NCBI RefSeq assembly: GCF_001277175.1
Contig: NZ_CP012257.1
Location: forward strand, 3,472,001-3,536,000
Source: Cronobacter universalis NCTC 9529
Lineage (GTDB): Bacteria; Pseudomonadota; Gammaproteobacteria; Enterobacterales; Enterobacteriaceae
Reading direction: 5' to 3'
Length of the DNA stretch: 64,000 nt
Under the pieces are notes generated by a model. It was given only the letters and a program-made list of their open reading frames with translations, was not told where the DNA came from and did no database searches. This document shows, piece by piece, positions 48,321 to 58,778 of this stretch. Every line of letters begins with the position of its first letter. Position 1 is the first letter of the stretch. Made by a program: the position numbers and the translations under genes.

Positions 48321-49280
48321 TCAGAGTCCTTGCGTCAGGGAAATAAACAGCGGCAGCGAGAGAATGCTGAGTACGGAGCTTAGCAGCAGCACCGCCTCGG
48401 CGTCCGGCGACTGTACGCCGAAACGGTTGCCGAAGACCACGCCGAAGAAACCCGCCGCCAGCGCAATCATCAGGATCGCCGTGACCGCCACCGGGCCGGT
48501 CAGACCAAGCGCCAGCACGATACCCCAGGCGATAAACGGCTGGATCAGCAGTTTGGTGATGGTCGCGGTGATAACCATGGAGTTGATTTTAAGCTTACGC
48601 GCCGAGAGGATAACGCCGGTCAGGAACAGCGCGGCGGCGGTCGCAGCAAGGCCCAGCGGTTTGATAGCGGCCAGCACCAGCTCCGGCATTTTGATGCCGA
48701 TGGCAGAGAGCACCACCCCAAGCAGCGGCCCCCAGACAATCGGTTTTTTCACCGAGCGCCACATCAGCACCGGCAGCATGGCGAGCGTCGAGCCGCTGTT
48801 TTCGCCGCTGGCGCGCGCTTTTTCACGCTCCAGAATAAGCAGGCAGAACGGCGTCATCAGCACCGAACCGCAGGCGATGGAAACGGCGACGGAGAGCGAA
48901 GTCGACGGCCCTTCGCCCAGTACGCTGCCGAGAATAGGCAGGCCAAGCGCGGCGTAGTTCGGCAGCGCCACGGTGAGCGTCAGCACGGCGGCATCCTGCG
49001 GCGATTTCTTAAACGGCCCGACGGCCAGGAAATAGATGGCGGCGTAGGTGACCCACATCGCCAGCACCAGCACCACAATCAGCGGCATTTGCGCGACGAT
49101 GCCCGCCCACGGCGTCTGTACGGTAGCGCTGAACAGCGCGGCCGGGAGCGCGAAATCCATCACAAAGATATTGAGTAAAGCGACGTTTTGGTTATCGACC
49201 ATCTTTGTTTTGCCCGCCATAAAGCCGAGCAGCATGATCACAAAGATGGGAGCAAGCGCATGAATAATCACGTAAGTCAT
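48321..49280 (-). CDS. mdcF: Malonate transporter MdcF (auxin efflux carrier family)
   Basis: Inner-membrane protein of 319 residues with about ten hydrophobic segments, of the AEC family; in Klebsiella MdcF is the presumed malonate carrier. It begins MTYVIIHALAPIFVIMLLGF. Characteristic regions are FVMDFALPAALFSATVQTPW, ALPNYAALGLPILGSVLGEG and AAGFFGVVFGNRFGVQSPDA. A 156-base gap separates it from mdcE, the only long gap in the operon, and AGGTGACTT precedes the ATG. Direction of transport is inferred from the operon, not from the sequence. Confidence 0.88.
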   Translation of the reverse strand: MTYVIIHALAPIFVIMLLGFMAGKTKMVDNQNVALLNIFVMDFALPAALFSATVQTPWAGIVAQMPLIVVLVLAMWVTYAAIYFLAVGPFKKSPQDAAVLTLTVALPNYAALGLPILGSVLGEGPSTSLSVAVSIACGSVLMTPFCLLILEREKARASGENSGSTLAMLPVLMWRSVKKPIVWGPLLGVVLSAIGIKMPELVLAAIKPLGLAATAAALFLTGVILSARKLKINSMVITATITKLLIQPFIAWGIVLALGLTGPVAVTAILMIALAAGFFGVVFGNRFGVQSPDAEAVLLLSSVLSILSLPLFISLTQGL

Positions 49281-49379
49281 AAGTCACCTGTAATGAAAGT
49301 AAAATCAACACTGGTGCGATGGTGGCCCTTACACCCGAACGGGCGGTGAGCTTTATTTTTTACGGATGCGGGGCGCTAT

Positions 49380-49397
49380 GGGCGTATCGCTACGCCC
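49380..49397 (-). other. Hairpin in the mdcE-mdcF gap
   Basis: On the minus strand GGGCGTA and TACGCCC form a 7-base stem closed by GCGA, a GNRA tetraloop. No T run follows. It sits in the middle of the 156-base gap (49281-49436). It may affect mRNA processing or stability between the enzyme genes and the transporter gene. Confidence 0.45.
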
Positions 49398-49436
49398 ACA
49401 GGAACCGCTATCCGGCAGGTCTTTTTTGGGTATTAC

Positions 49437-50237
49437 TTACCAGCTGGCGCGCAGGCGTTCGCGCACAAGCTGGGAGCTACGGCGGTTGTCTGCGCCGAGG
49501 CGGGTTTTCAGGCTCGGATCCTGGCGCGCATCCGCGATGGCGCGTTGCAGCGTGGCGTTGACCTGCGCCAGATCCGCGTCGGTCGGCGCATCCGGGTTGC
49601 TGATATCGAGCAGGTCGGAGAGCAGCCCAAGCGTCGCGTAGTTGGCGACGTCGTAAGCCATCGGCGGGATGGTCGCCGCCAGTTTCTCCAGCGCGTCAAC
49701 GGTACGCAGCGTAATGCGCGCGGCGGACTCTTTGCCCATCGCATGCACCAGCACGCCTTTGTCGTTAAAAGCGATAAGGCGGTTCGCCTGGTAGCCGTGG
49801 GCGAGGAACGCCCCGGACATCGCCTTGCCGACAATCAGCCCGATAACCGGGTGCCCGGCGAGACGCGCTTTCGCGTAAGCGCCCGCCGCGCCCGCCAGCG
49901 CCTGATGGATACCGAACGCCTCTTCACGACGGCCATAGGCCTGGCTTGGCACATCAATCACCGCGATGATCGGGCGCTTCACGCTTTTATCGGCATCTTC
50001 CTGAAGGGTTTCGTTGACCACTTTCGCAAGCGTCCAGCCCTCCAGCAGCCCCACTTCGCCGCGGGCGGCGCGTGGGTAGTGGTTATGGGCATCCGGCACG
50101 ACCGCGATAAAGCGCGCAGGCTCGCCGTTAAATGTCGCGTCGGCCACCTGTACGGACGGGCAAAGCCCTGGCAGACGCTGCGCGTCGGGCGCGAGTTTTT
50201 CAAGCCATAAGGCGCCCCGGCTTACTGTATTAGTCAT
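49437..50237 (-). CDS. mdcE: Malonate decarboxylase gamma subunit, MdcE
   Basis: With MdcD it forms the carboxyltransferase-like decarboxylase that removes carbon dioxide from malonyl-ACP. It has 266 residues starting MTNTVSRGALWLEKLAPDAQ. The crotonase-type fold is shown by RPIIAVIDVPSQAYGRREEA near residue 87 and GHPVIGLIVGKAMSGAFLAH near 124. The start overlaps the mdcD stop by one base (TAATG). The 3' end is followed by the only long gap in the operon. Confidence 0.92.
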   Translation of the reverse strand: MTNTVSRGALWLEKLAPDAQRLPGLCPSVQVADATFNGEPARFIAVVPDAHNHYPRAARGEVGLLEGWTLAKVVNETLQEDADKSVKRPIIAVIDVPSQAYGRREEAFGIHQALAGAAGAYAKARLAGHPVIGLIVGKAMSGAFLAHGYQANRLIAFNDKGVLVHAMGKESAARITLRTVDALEKLAATIPPMAYDVANYATLGLLSDLLDISNPDAPTDADLAQVNATLQRAIADARQDPSLKTRLGADNRRSSQLVRERLRASW

Positions 50238-51070
50238 TATTTTTCCTCCCGGGCAAAGAGCTGTTTGATCTGTTCGCGGTCCGCCTGTTTCGCGGTATCG
50301 AAACGGCTCAGGCGGTCGAGATACCAGGCGTAGTTATCGCTGCGGTGCTGCTGCGGTACGCCCCGGGCAATCGCCTCGTTCATGGCGGTTTTCACGGCGT
50401 CCACGCCATCGCCCACCAGCGCGTCGACAAAACCGCTTTCATAACGCACTTCGCCGCCGGTCATGCTCCAGATAAACGGACGGTCGCGGGAGTCGTACTC
50501 TTCCACGCCCGCTTCCTGTTCGATAACCTGCGGGCCGTTAAGCCCTAAACGCGCTTCGCGGGTGACGATGAGATAGCTGCATAACGCGGCGGCGATGGAC
50601 ATCCCGCCGAAGCAGCCGACCGTGCCGGCGATAATCCCGACCACCGGGGTGTAGCGGCGCAGGTCAACAATTGCCGCGTGAATATCGGCAATCGCCGCGA
50701 GGCCCAGATTCGCCTCCTGCAGACGCACGCCGCCGGTCTCAAGGCACAGCACCGCCTGGGTGGGAATGCCGTTGCGGTTATCTTCAGCGGCAAGCTCCAG
50801 CGCCGCGGCCATTTTCGCGCCGGAGACTTCGCCCATGCTGCCGCCCTGGAATGTGCCTTCGATGGCGATGACTACGGCGGGCTGGCCGTTGATGGTGCCT
50901 TTCGCCACAACCATGCCGTCGTCGGCCTGCGGCACGATGCCCTGTTTGCCAAGCCACGGCGACATGACCTGTTCAAACGGATCGAGCAGTTCGCGGTAGC
51001 TGCCGTCATCCAGCAGCGCCTTCGCGCGGTCCCGCGCCCGGAATTCGATAAAGCTGCGGTCGTTACGCAT
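50237..51070 (-). CDS. mdcD: Malonate decarboxylase beta subunit, MdcD
   Basis: Acts with MdcE to decarboxylate malonyl-ACP. From the ATG at 51070 it has 277 residues, starting MRNDRSFIEFRARDRAKALL; GAGGAGGTCAGCC is directly before it. A TTG five codons upstream is open but overlaps that site. Typical stretches are GQPAVVIAIEGTFQGGSMGE near residue 62, CLETGGVRLQEANLGLAAIA near 105 and VGIIAGTVGCFGGMSIAAAL near 135. It overlaps the mdcC end by 8 bases. Confidence 0.92.
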   Translation of the reverse strand: MRNDRSFIEFRARDRAKALLDDGSYRELLDPFEQVMSPWLGKQGIVPQADDGMVVAKGTINGQPAVVIAIEGTFQGGSMGEVSGAKMAAALELAAEDNRNGIPTQAVLCLETGGVRLQEANLGLAAIADIHAAIVDLRRYTPVVGIIAGTVGCFGGMSIAAALCSYLIVTREARLGLNGPQVIEQEAGVEEYDSRDRPFIWSMTGGEVRYESGFVDALVGDGVDAVKTAMNEAIARGVPQQHRSDNYAWYLDRLSRFDTAKQADREQIKQLFAREEK

Positions 51071-51362
51071 GGCTGACCTCCTCAAAAACCTGTTCGATGC
51101 GGATGCGCGCCACGCCGGGCGTCGCGCCGAAGTCGTGGATAATCAGCGTGCCGGACGGCAGGCCGTTTTGCATGTTGAGGCGGTCAAACAGCGCGTTCCA
51201 GCGCGCCGTGCTGTTGTCCACGGATGTGGTGATGGTGACGTTGAGCGCCTGCTGCTGGTCGGCGGTGAACAGCACTTCCATATCACCGGACCCGACCACT
51301 CCCGCCAGCGCTCTGCCGCTCAGCGTGCGGCTCGCGGGAAATGACAATGTAATCTGTTCCAT
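51063..51362 (-). CDS. mdcC: Malonate decarboxylase acyl carrier protein, MdcC (delta subunit)
   Basis: A 99-residue acyl carrier subunit that bears the phosphoribosyl-dephospho-CoA prosthetic group. The attachment Ser is residue 25, in LAGVVGSGDMEVLF, the motif conserved in the family. The start MEQITLSFPASRTLSGRALA has AAGAGGGTGTT before it. It lies between mdcB, for cofactor synthesis, and mdcD, and overlaps the latter. Confidence 0.94.
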   Translation of the reverse strand: MEQITLSFPASRTLSGRALAGVVGSGDMEVLFTADQQQALNVTITTSVDNSTARWNALFDRLNMQNGLPSGTLIIHDFGATPGVARIRIEQVFEEVSHA

Positions 51363-51371
51363 AACACCCTC

Positions 51372-52232
51372 TTAATCAGTTATTCGGGATGACGCGCCCA
51401 CGCGGTCGAGATAGAGCGTGGCGGCCAGCAAGTCGGCGGCCCCGCCCGGCGAGGCGTTAAGCGCCAGCATCTCGCTGTCGAGCTTTGCCAGTTCGCGACG
51501 CCCCTCGATGGTCGCCGTGCCGCCCGCCGCCAGCACGGCGCGCGCGCCGCGCTGCATGGTGAACTGCCCGGTCAGGCCCGCGCGGTTGAGCACGCAGGTA
51601 TCGCTGAGCGAGGTCATGATCGCCATTAACGCGTCCAGCCGGGCTTCGGCCTCGTTCGCGCCGCGACGGCGGCTTTCATGAAGCTGCGGCAGCGCCAGCG
51701 CGGTGACGTGCGGAAAGCCCTGCTGCGCCTCTTCGCGCGCGCCCGGCACCTGATAGCGGCGCGTGGCGCGAAGCCCCTTGCTAAAGCCCTTGGGCGCGGC
51801 CGCGTCCGGCAGGCTCGCCAGCCGGGCGGCGGTGGAGGCGATGGCGTCGGCTGAAGCCGCTGCCCCGCACATCGCGGTGGCGCTTACCAGCAGGCCCAGC
51901 GCCCAGATAGCGCCCCGGTGCGTGTTGACGCCGCAGGTCGCCGCCATCATTCGCGCCTCGCCTTCGCGGCCCAGGCGGCCGACCGTTTCACGCAGCGCGA
52001 TATCCGCCGGACGCTGCCAGCTCTGCTGGGCCAGCGCGTGAAAGGTTGGCGTCAGGCTCTGAGCCGAGCGCTCCATCAGCGCGAGCGTTAGATCGTGATG
52101 CGCGCCGCTGCCCCGACAGTCCACCAGACCCGGCTTCGGGGTGAGTCTCGCTTCATCAATCAGGCAGGCGGTGGCGATGCGCGCCAGCGTCTCTGCGGTG
52201 CCTTCGGCGTGAGTCAGTGGCTGTCGGTTCAT
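51372..52232 (-). CDS. mdcB: Triphosphoribosyl-dephospho-CoA synthase MdcB (CitG family)
   Basis: Makes the prosthetic-group precursor from ATP and dephospho-CoA; 286 residues from the ATG at 52232, MNRQPLTHAEGTAETLARIA. The CitG-family motif DEARLTPKPGLVDCRGSGAH near residue 27 is clear, and FTRGAN-type MMAATCGVNTHRGAIWALGL follows near 100. The start overlaps the mdcA stop (TAATG). A frame running 16 codons upstream lies within mdcA and is not used. Confidence 0.92.
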   Translation of the reverse strand: MNRQPLTHAEGTAETLARIATACLIDEARLTPKPGLVDCRGSGAHHDLTLALMERSAQSLTPTFHALAQQSWQRPADIALRETVGRLGREGEARMMAATCGVNTHRGAIWALGLLVSATAMCGAAASADAIASTAARLASLPDAAAPKGFSKGLRATRRYQVPGAREEAQQGFPHVTALALPQLHESRRRGANEAEARLDALMAIMTSLSDTCVLNRAGLTGQFTMQRGARAVLAAGGTATIEGRRELAKLDSEMLALNASPGGAADLLAATLYLDRVGASSRITD

Positions 52233-53887
52233 TACCAGCTCCGGAATTTGGCAGGTGGGTTGTAGAGACCGCCTGACCATTCCACCAGGTCGGCGACGCT
52301 GCTCGCGGCAAGCAGCGAGCGTGTGGCGTCGGCGCGGCGAATGCCGATATCTTCCGGGTACACGACTTTGCCGCTCTTACGCAGTTCGGCGACGCGCGCG
52401 GCGTCAACGCCGAGCCCGATATCGGTGATGCCCGCGACCGCGGCGACCATCGCGCGACGCTCTTCCAGACTTTCGGCGCGGTAGAGGTACGCGATGCCCT
52501 CTTCCGTCAGTACGTGGGTGACGTCATCGCCGTAAATCATGACCGGCGCGAGCGGCATCCCGGAGGCTTTCGCTACATCGACCGCGTCGAGTTTTTCCAC
52601 GAAGGTCGGCTTCACGCCTGCCTGGAAGGTTTCGACCATCTGCACCACCAGCTTTTTACCGCGCTGCATCGGATCTGGTTCGGTGATCATATTGAGCCAG
52701 GCCGGTGTGGCGTGACGACGGCCGTGTGGGTCATGGCCCATGTTCGGCGCGCCGCCGAAGCCGGAAAGACGGCCGCGGGTGACGGTGGAGGAGTTGGCGT
52801 AGCCGTCCACCTGTAAGGTCGAGCCGATAAACATATCCACCGCGTACTGGCCTGCCAGCTGGCAGAAGGCGCGGTTGGAGCGCATCGAACCGTCAGCGCC
52901 GGTGAAGAAGATGTCGGGGCGCGCGCGGATGTACTCTTCCATCCCCAGTTCGCCGCCGAAGCAGTGCACGCTCTCCACCCAGCCGCTTTCAATCGCCGGG
53001 ATCAGCGTCGGGTGCGGGTTGAGCGTCCAGTGTTTACAGATTTTGCCTTTCAGGCCGAGCTGTTCGCCGTAAGTCGGCAGCAGCAGTTCGATAGCGGCGG
53101 TGTTAAAACCGATACCGTGGTTAAGGGACTGCACCTGGTGTTCGGCGTAGATGCCTTTAATCGCCATCATCGCCATCAGGATGTGTTCCTGCTTGATGAG
53201 GCGCGGGTCGCGGGTGAAGAGCGGCTCGATAAAGAAGGGTTTATCCGCCACCACGACATAATCGATCCACGAGCCGGGAATATCGACGCGCGGCAAGTCG
53301 CACTCGTCGTCCACCAGTTCATTCACCTGGGCGATGACGATGCCGTCATGGAACGCGGCGGCCTCTACCAGCGCTGGGGTATCTTCGGTACTCGGCCCGG
53401 TGTAGAGGTTCCCTTTGCGGTCGGCTTTATAACCGGCGATCAGCGCCACGTTCGGGGCGAGATCGACATACAGGCGGGAGTAGAGTTCGATGTAGGTATG
53501 GATAGCGCCGATTTCTAACTGACCATCTTCCAGCAGCTGCGAAATGCGCAGGCTCTGGGTGCCGGAGAACGAGAAGTCGAGCTTACGGGCGATGCCTTTT
53601 TCAAAAATATCGAGGTGTTCGCTGCGCCCGACGCTTGGCATGATCATATGCAGGTCATGCACCACCTGCGGGTTTACCTCAGCAAGGCTGCGGGAGAGAA
53701 AATCCGCCTGCTTCTGGTTGTTACCTTCAAGAACCACCCGGTCGCCGGGCGCGATGAGTTTTTCGAGCATGGATGTGAGATCTGCGGTGGGCAACACTTT
53801 GCCCTGCACGGGAACCGAGGCGAGACGCCGCTGTTTCTCCGTGCGGCGCGTGTTCCAGACACGCCCCGGCGTTTGGTAAGCCGTCAT
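52232..53887 (-). CDS. mdcA: Malonate decarboxylase alpha subunit, MdcA
   Basis: Acetyl-S-ACP:malonate ACP transferase, related to the alpha subunit of citrate lyase; 551 residues. It exchanges acetate for malonate on the carrier subunit in each turn of the cycle. It starts MTAYQTPGRVWNTRRTEKQR with CAGGAGGTTAATA before it, a strong site that fits the first gene of an operon. Typical stretches are DRVVLEGNNQKQADFLSRSL near residue 49, LNHGIGFNTAAIELLLPTYG near 254 and FGGAPNMGHDPHGRRHATPA near 376. The operon runs mdcA-B-C-D-E-F-G-H, the Klebsiella order. A palindrome 95-119 bases upstream is its likely operator. Confidence 0.95.
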   Translation of the reverse strand: MTAYQTPGRVWNTRRTEKQRRLASVPVQGKVLPTADLTSMLEKLIAPGDRVVLEGNNQKQADFLSRSLAEVNPQVVHDLHMIMPSVGRSEHLDIFEKGIARKLDFSFSGTQSLRISQLLEDGQLEIGAIHTYIELYSRLYVDLAPNVALIAGYKADRKGNLYTGPSTEDTPALVEAAAFHDGIVIAQVNELVDDECDLPRVDIPGSWIDYVVVADKPFFIEPLFTRDPRLIKQEHILMAMMAIKGIYAEHQVQSLNHGIGFNTAAIELLLPTYGEQLGLKGKICKHWTLNPHPTLIPAIESGWVESVHCFGGELGMEEYIRARPDIFFTGADGSMRSNRAFCQLAGQYAVDMFIGSTLQVDGYANSSTVTRGRLSGFGGAPNMGHDPHGRRHATPAWLNMITEPDPMQRGKKLVVQMVETFQAGVKPTFVEKLDAVDVAKASGMPLAPVMIYGDDVTHVLTEEGIAYLYRAESLEERRAMVAAVAGITDIGLGVDAARVAELRKSGKVVYPEDIGIRRADATRSLLAASSVADLVEWSGGLYNPPAKFRSW

Positions 53888-53981
53888 TATTAACCTCCTG
53901 ATTCAGCGAATCTTTTGATTTGCTTAACGCTAAAGTCAGTGTGCGCCCAGGAGAAAAAAGCATCAATTAAGCGCGCGGGCG

Positions 53982-54006
53982 AATCATTACTCCAGGAGTA
54001 ATGATT
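53982..54006. promoter_or_regulatory. Long palindrome upstream of mdcA, candidate MdcR operator
   Basis: AATCATTACTCC, one base, GGAGTAATGATT is a perfect 12+1+12 inverted repeat. It is centred about 107 bases upstream of the mdcA ATG and contains a T-N11-A core, as LysR-family operators do. The gap to parE is otherwise without signals, so control of mdcA is the likely purpose. Confidence 0.7.
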
Positions 54007-54093
54007 AACGCGGCGGAATTTGATCTCGCTCGCAAACAAAACCGCAGGTTGTGCTACGCGGCGAAAAAGAAGAGGTTATCAGGCGGAAAGAGC

Positions 54094-54120
54094 AGCGGCG
54101 CCGGAAGGCGCCGCTGAAAG
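54094..54120 (-). terminator. Probable terminator after parE
   Basis: On the minus strand AGCGGCGCC and GGCGCCGCT form a 9-base GC-rich stem with a TTCC loop (54115-54094), about 30 bases beyond the parE stop. The following sequence GCTCTTTCC is only moderately T-rich. Confidence 0.55.
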
Positions 54121-54145
54121 GTGTGTCGTTACAGAACGGGCGTTA

Positions 54146-56053
<1,908 letters not shown>

Positions 56054-56080
56054 TCACAAAACGGGATCGTTGCCTTAGCG

Positions 56081-56656
56081 TTAACGCAGGCTAAGGAAAT
56101 CGACAATCTGCGTGAAATAATCTTCAAAGCCTGCAAAAGCGTGGTTGCCGCCGGTTTCCACCGTCTGACGGCACGGCGCGTAGTACGCCACCGCCTGGCG
56201 GTAATCCAGCACCTCGTCGCCGGTCTGCTGCAACAGCCAGATGAGATCCGGGGCGTCGAGCGGCTCAATTTGCATCACTTTCAGATCGTAAATATGGCGA
56301 GACTCTAGCACATATTGCTGCCCGGTGTAGGGGTTCTCGTTCGCGCCGAGAAAATCGGTCAGTAGCTCAAAGGGGCGCACCGCCGGGTTCACCACCACCG
56401 CTGGCAGCATAAAACATTGCGAAAGCCAGGTCGCATAATAGCCACCAAGCGATGAGCCCACGACGCCGAGCGGTTCGCCGCCGTGCTCAAGCACTAATGA
56501 TTCCAGCAGCTCCGCGGCGTCAGACGGATACGGCGGCAGTTGCGGAACGACCATATTAATTTCTGGGTGCTGCTGCGCCAGCCAGCGTTGCAGGCTGGTG
56601 GCCTTCGCCGAGCGAGGAGAACTGTTAAAGCCGTGGAGATAGAGGAGCGTAGACAT
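56081..56656 (-). CDS. yqiA: Esterase YqiA
   Basis: Alpha/beta-hydrolase of 191 residues (E. coli 193) that cleaves short-chain esters in vitro. The start [20 protein letters not shown] is conserved. The nucleophile Ser is in [17 protein letters not shown] near residue 68, and the His is in [16 protein letters not shown] near 173. The start codon overlaps the cpdA stop (TGATG). The natural substrate is unknown. Confidence 0.93.
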   Translation of the reverse strand: MSTLLYLHGFNSSPRSAKATSLQRWLAQQHPEINMVVPQLPPYPSDAAELLESLVLEHGGEPLGVVGSSLGGYYATWLSQCFMLPAVVVNPAVRPFELLTDFLGANENPYTGQQYVLESRHIYDLKVMQIEPLDAPDLIWLLQQTGDEVLDYRQAVAYYAPCRQTVETGGNHAFAGFEDYFTQIVDFLSLR

Positions 56657-57483
56657 CAGTATCCTTCTGATGCGGTATCAGGGCGGAACTGCGCGCCTTC
56701 GAGGCGGCACACTTCCGTGGTGAGCGAGCCGTCAGGGTGCAGATTCAGCCAGCGCCAGCCGGGCGCGACCGTATCGAGCGTAAAGCCCGCGCAGTGAGGT
56801 TTGAACTGAACGCAGGTAGACGGCGTCGCCATCAGGCGGCGACCGTTCCAGTCGAGATCCAGCTCCTGATGAATATGCCCGCAGAGCAGATGCTTCACCT
56901 GCGGATAGCGGTTCAGCACATCGTCCAGCGCCTGGGCGTTGCGCAGGCTGTGTTGATCTAGCCAGCCGCAGCCGGACGGCAGCGGGTGATGGTGCAGAAG
57001 CAGCAGCGTGTGGCGCTCCGGCGCCGCCTGAAGCATGCGCTCAAGCCACTCGAGCTGGTAGTCGCTCAGCTCGCCGTGCGGCACGCCGAAGACCTGGCTG
57101 TCGAGCAGCAGCACCTGCCAGCGATCGCCCGCGAACACGCGTTTAGCGGGCGAAATGCCGGCATCCTGCAGCGTGCTGTACATCGCGGGCTGGAAATCGT
57201 GGTTGCCCGGCAGCCAGACGCAAGGTGCGGGCAAAGAGGCGATCCCCGCCGCAAAGTGCTCATAAGCCTCGGGCGTATGATCCTGCGCCAGGTCGCCTGT
57301 CGCGACAATCAGATCGCACTCGCGCTGTTCGGCGTGAAGCTCTGACAGCACCGCCTGGTAGCTCTCCCAGGTATTGATGCCAAGCAACGTATCGTTCTTT
57401 CCGGCAAACAGGTGAGTATCTGTAATTTGTAAGATCCTGACGCTGGCCCCACCAGCAACAGGAAGGTTTAACAGGCTTTCCAA
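56656..57483 (-). CDS. cpdA: 3',5'-cyclic-AMP phosphodiesterase CpdA
   Basis: Breaks down cyclic AMP; 275 residues, the E. coli length. The metallophosphatase motifs are in order: [12 protein letters not shown] near residue 18, [14 protein letters not shown] near 60, [13 protein letters not shown] near 90, [15 protein letters not shown] near 160 and [14 protein letters not shown] near 200. It is in the middle of the nudF-parE unit and overlaps yqiA by one base. It lowers cAMP and so should affect the CRP sites seen upstream of galP and epd. Confidence 0.95.
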   Translation of the reverse strand: MESLLNLPVAGGASVRILQITDTHLFAGKNDTLLGINTWESYQAVLSELHAEQRECDLIVATGDLAQDHTPEAYEHFAAGIASLPAPCVWLPGNHDFQPAMYSTLQDAGISPAKRVFAGDRWQVLLLDSQVFGVPHGELSDYQLEWLERMLQAAPERHTLLLLHHHPLPSGCGWLDQHSLRNAQALDDVLNRYPQVKHLLCGHIHQELDLDWNGRRLMATPSTCVQFKPHCAGFTLDTVAPGWRWLNLHPDGSLTTEVCRLEGAQFRPDTASEGY

Positions 57484-57507
57484 ATGGTGTCCTTAGGTTT
57501 CACGACG

Positions 57508-57930
57508 CTAACAAACCGGAACCGCCATTGCTCCATGCGCTAAACAGTAGCGTAGCCAGTCGGCAAGAAACTGGTTAATTTGATGTTTTTCGTCGCGCTG
57601 ATGCAACTTTTTATTTGGGTAATCATAACGCGCTTTGAAGCGAAAGATCTGCTGGCTTGAACACACTTCCGCGACCATGGCGTCATGGTAAAGCCTTACG
57701 CTCATTGACGGCAAACTCCAGTAGCTCACTTTCGGCGCGGTTTGCTCTATCTGCACAAGCGTGGTGTATCGGGTTGATTCGAGGATAGTTAAACGGTATT
57801 GCGCGCCCGCCACCTGATAACTAATGGTTTCGCCCGGCGCGTCGTTGCGCGGCAACAGGCGGCGCAGCTGCGCGAAGTTGGTTTCGCACAGGCGCATCAT
57901 TTCTGGAAAATCAGGTGTATAACGCTTCAT
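57508..57930 (-). CDS. yqiB: YqiB family protein (DUF1249)
   Basis: A 140-residue protein, the E. coli length, without assigned function. The start [20 protein letters not shown] at 57930 matches E. coli; the open frame continues for 34 codons inside nudF. Conserved stretches are [20 protein letters not shown] and [20 protein letters not shown]. Three bases separate it from the nudF end, so it is co-translated with it. Confidence 0.92.
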   Translation of the reverse strand: MKRYTPDFPEMMRLCETNFAQLRRLLPRNDAPGETISYQVAGAQYRLTILESTRYTTLVQIEQTAPKVSYWSLPSMSVRLYHDAMVAEVCSSQQIFRFKARYDYPNKKLHQRDEKHQINQFLADWLRYCLAHGAMAVPVC

Positions 57931-57932
57931 AT

Positions 57933-58565
57933 TCAGGTGTTCCACTCGTTTCTCAATGCTTGATAATGTAACTGCAGCCATTGCAGTGCGATGACGGAGG
58001 CTGCGTTGTCGATTCTCCCCTCTTCTACCCACTGGTATGCCTGTTCCCGGCTTACCACATGAACCCGAATATCTTCGTTTTCATCAGCCAGACCGTGTAT
58101 GCCTTGCGCGGTCGTGGCGTCCACTTCGCCAACCAGTAATGACAGGCGCTCGCTGGTGCCGCCAGGGCTTGCCAGATAGCTCATGAATTTTTTCACCCGC
58201 CCGACGGAAAGCCCCGCTTCTTCCATCGCCTCGCGGCGGGCGACCTCTTCCACCGTTTCGCCAGGCTCAATCATGCCGGCGACCAGTTCCAGCAGCCACG
58301 GGGTGTCGCTGGTGTCGAAAGCGGCGATGCGAATCTGCTCGATCAGTACCACCTCATCGCGCACAGGGTCAAAGGGTAGCAGGACTGCGGCATGCCCGCG
58401 CTCAAAAATTTCACGCCGTACTTCGCCGCTCATTTCGCCATTAAAAAGGCGGTGGCGAAAGCGGTAGAGATCGAGCGAAAAAAAGCCGCGATATAGCTTT
58501 TCCCGTGCAATAATTTCTACATCGTTTTTGGTGAAAGTAACGGGGCGTGGGGTTGATTTGCTCAT
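57933..58565 (-). CDS. nudF: ADP-ribose pyrophosphatase NudF
   Basis: Nudix hydrolase of 210 residues (E. coli 209) that splits ADP-ribose to AMP and ribose 5-phosphate. The Nudix box is [27 protein letters not shown]: [20 protein letters not shown] near residue 97, with all consensus positions present. The start [20 protein letters not shown] is conserved. It heads the unit nudF-yqiB-cpdA-yqiA-parE and is divergent from tolC. The same window encodes an ADP-ribosylglycohydrolase, whose product ADP-ribose would be a substrate. Confidence 0.95.
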   Translation of the reverse strand: MSKSTPRPVTFTKNDVEIIAREKLYRGFFSLDLYRFRHRLFNGEMSGEVRREIFERGHAAVLLPFDPVRDEVVLIEQIRIAAFDTSDTPWLLELVAGMIEPGETVEEVARREAMEEAGLSVGRVKKFMSYLASPGGTSERLSLLVGEVDATTAQGIHGLADENEDIRVHVVSREQAYQWVEEGRIDNAASVIALQWLQLHYQALRNEWNT

Positions 58566-58665
58566 GATGGTTTCCGGTTCGAGATGGTGCCGAATCTGGG
58601 CGTTTCAAGCCAGTTTACCTGCCGTTTCATTGCCCATGTGATAGATTGTGGAAATTTAGCGGCAG

Positions 58666-58711
58666 AAGGCACGTTACGCCAAGCCTCACGGCGGGTTGAC
58701 TCTGGTAGAAT
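58666..58711 (+). promoter_or_regulatory. tolC promoter: MarA/SoxS/Rob box and -10 element
   Basis: AAGGCACGTTACGCCAAGC (58666-58684) fits the marbox consensus AYNGCACNNWNNRYYAAAY with two differences and resembles the known E. coli tolC marbox. TAGAAT at 58706-58711, preceded by TCTGG, is the -10 box. The spacing puts the marbox over the -35 region. Confidence 0.75.
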
Positions 58712-58778
58712 CGGCGATCAATTTTTCGGCTTCTGACAGCGCTAATAAATTCTTTATGCTTCACAACAAGGAATGCAA

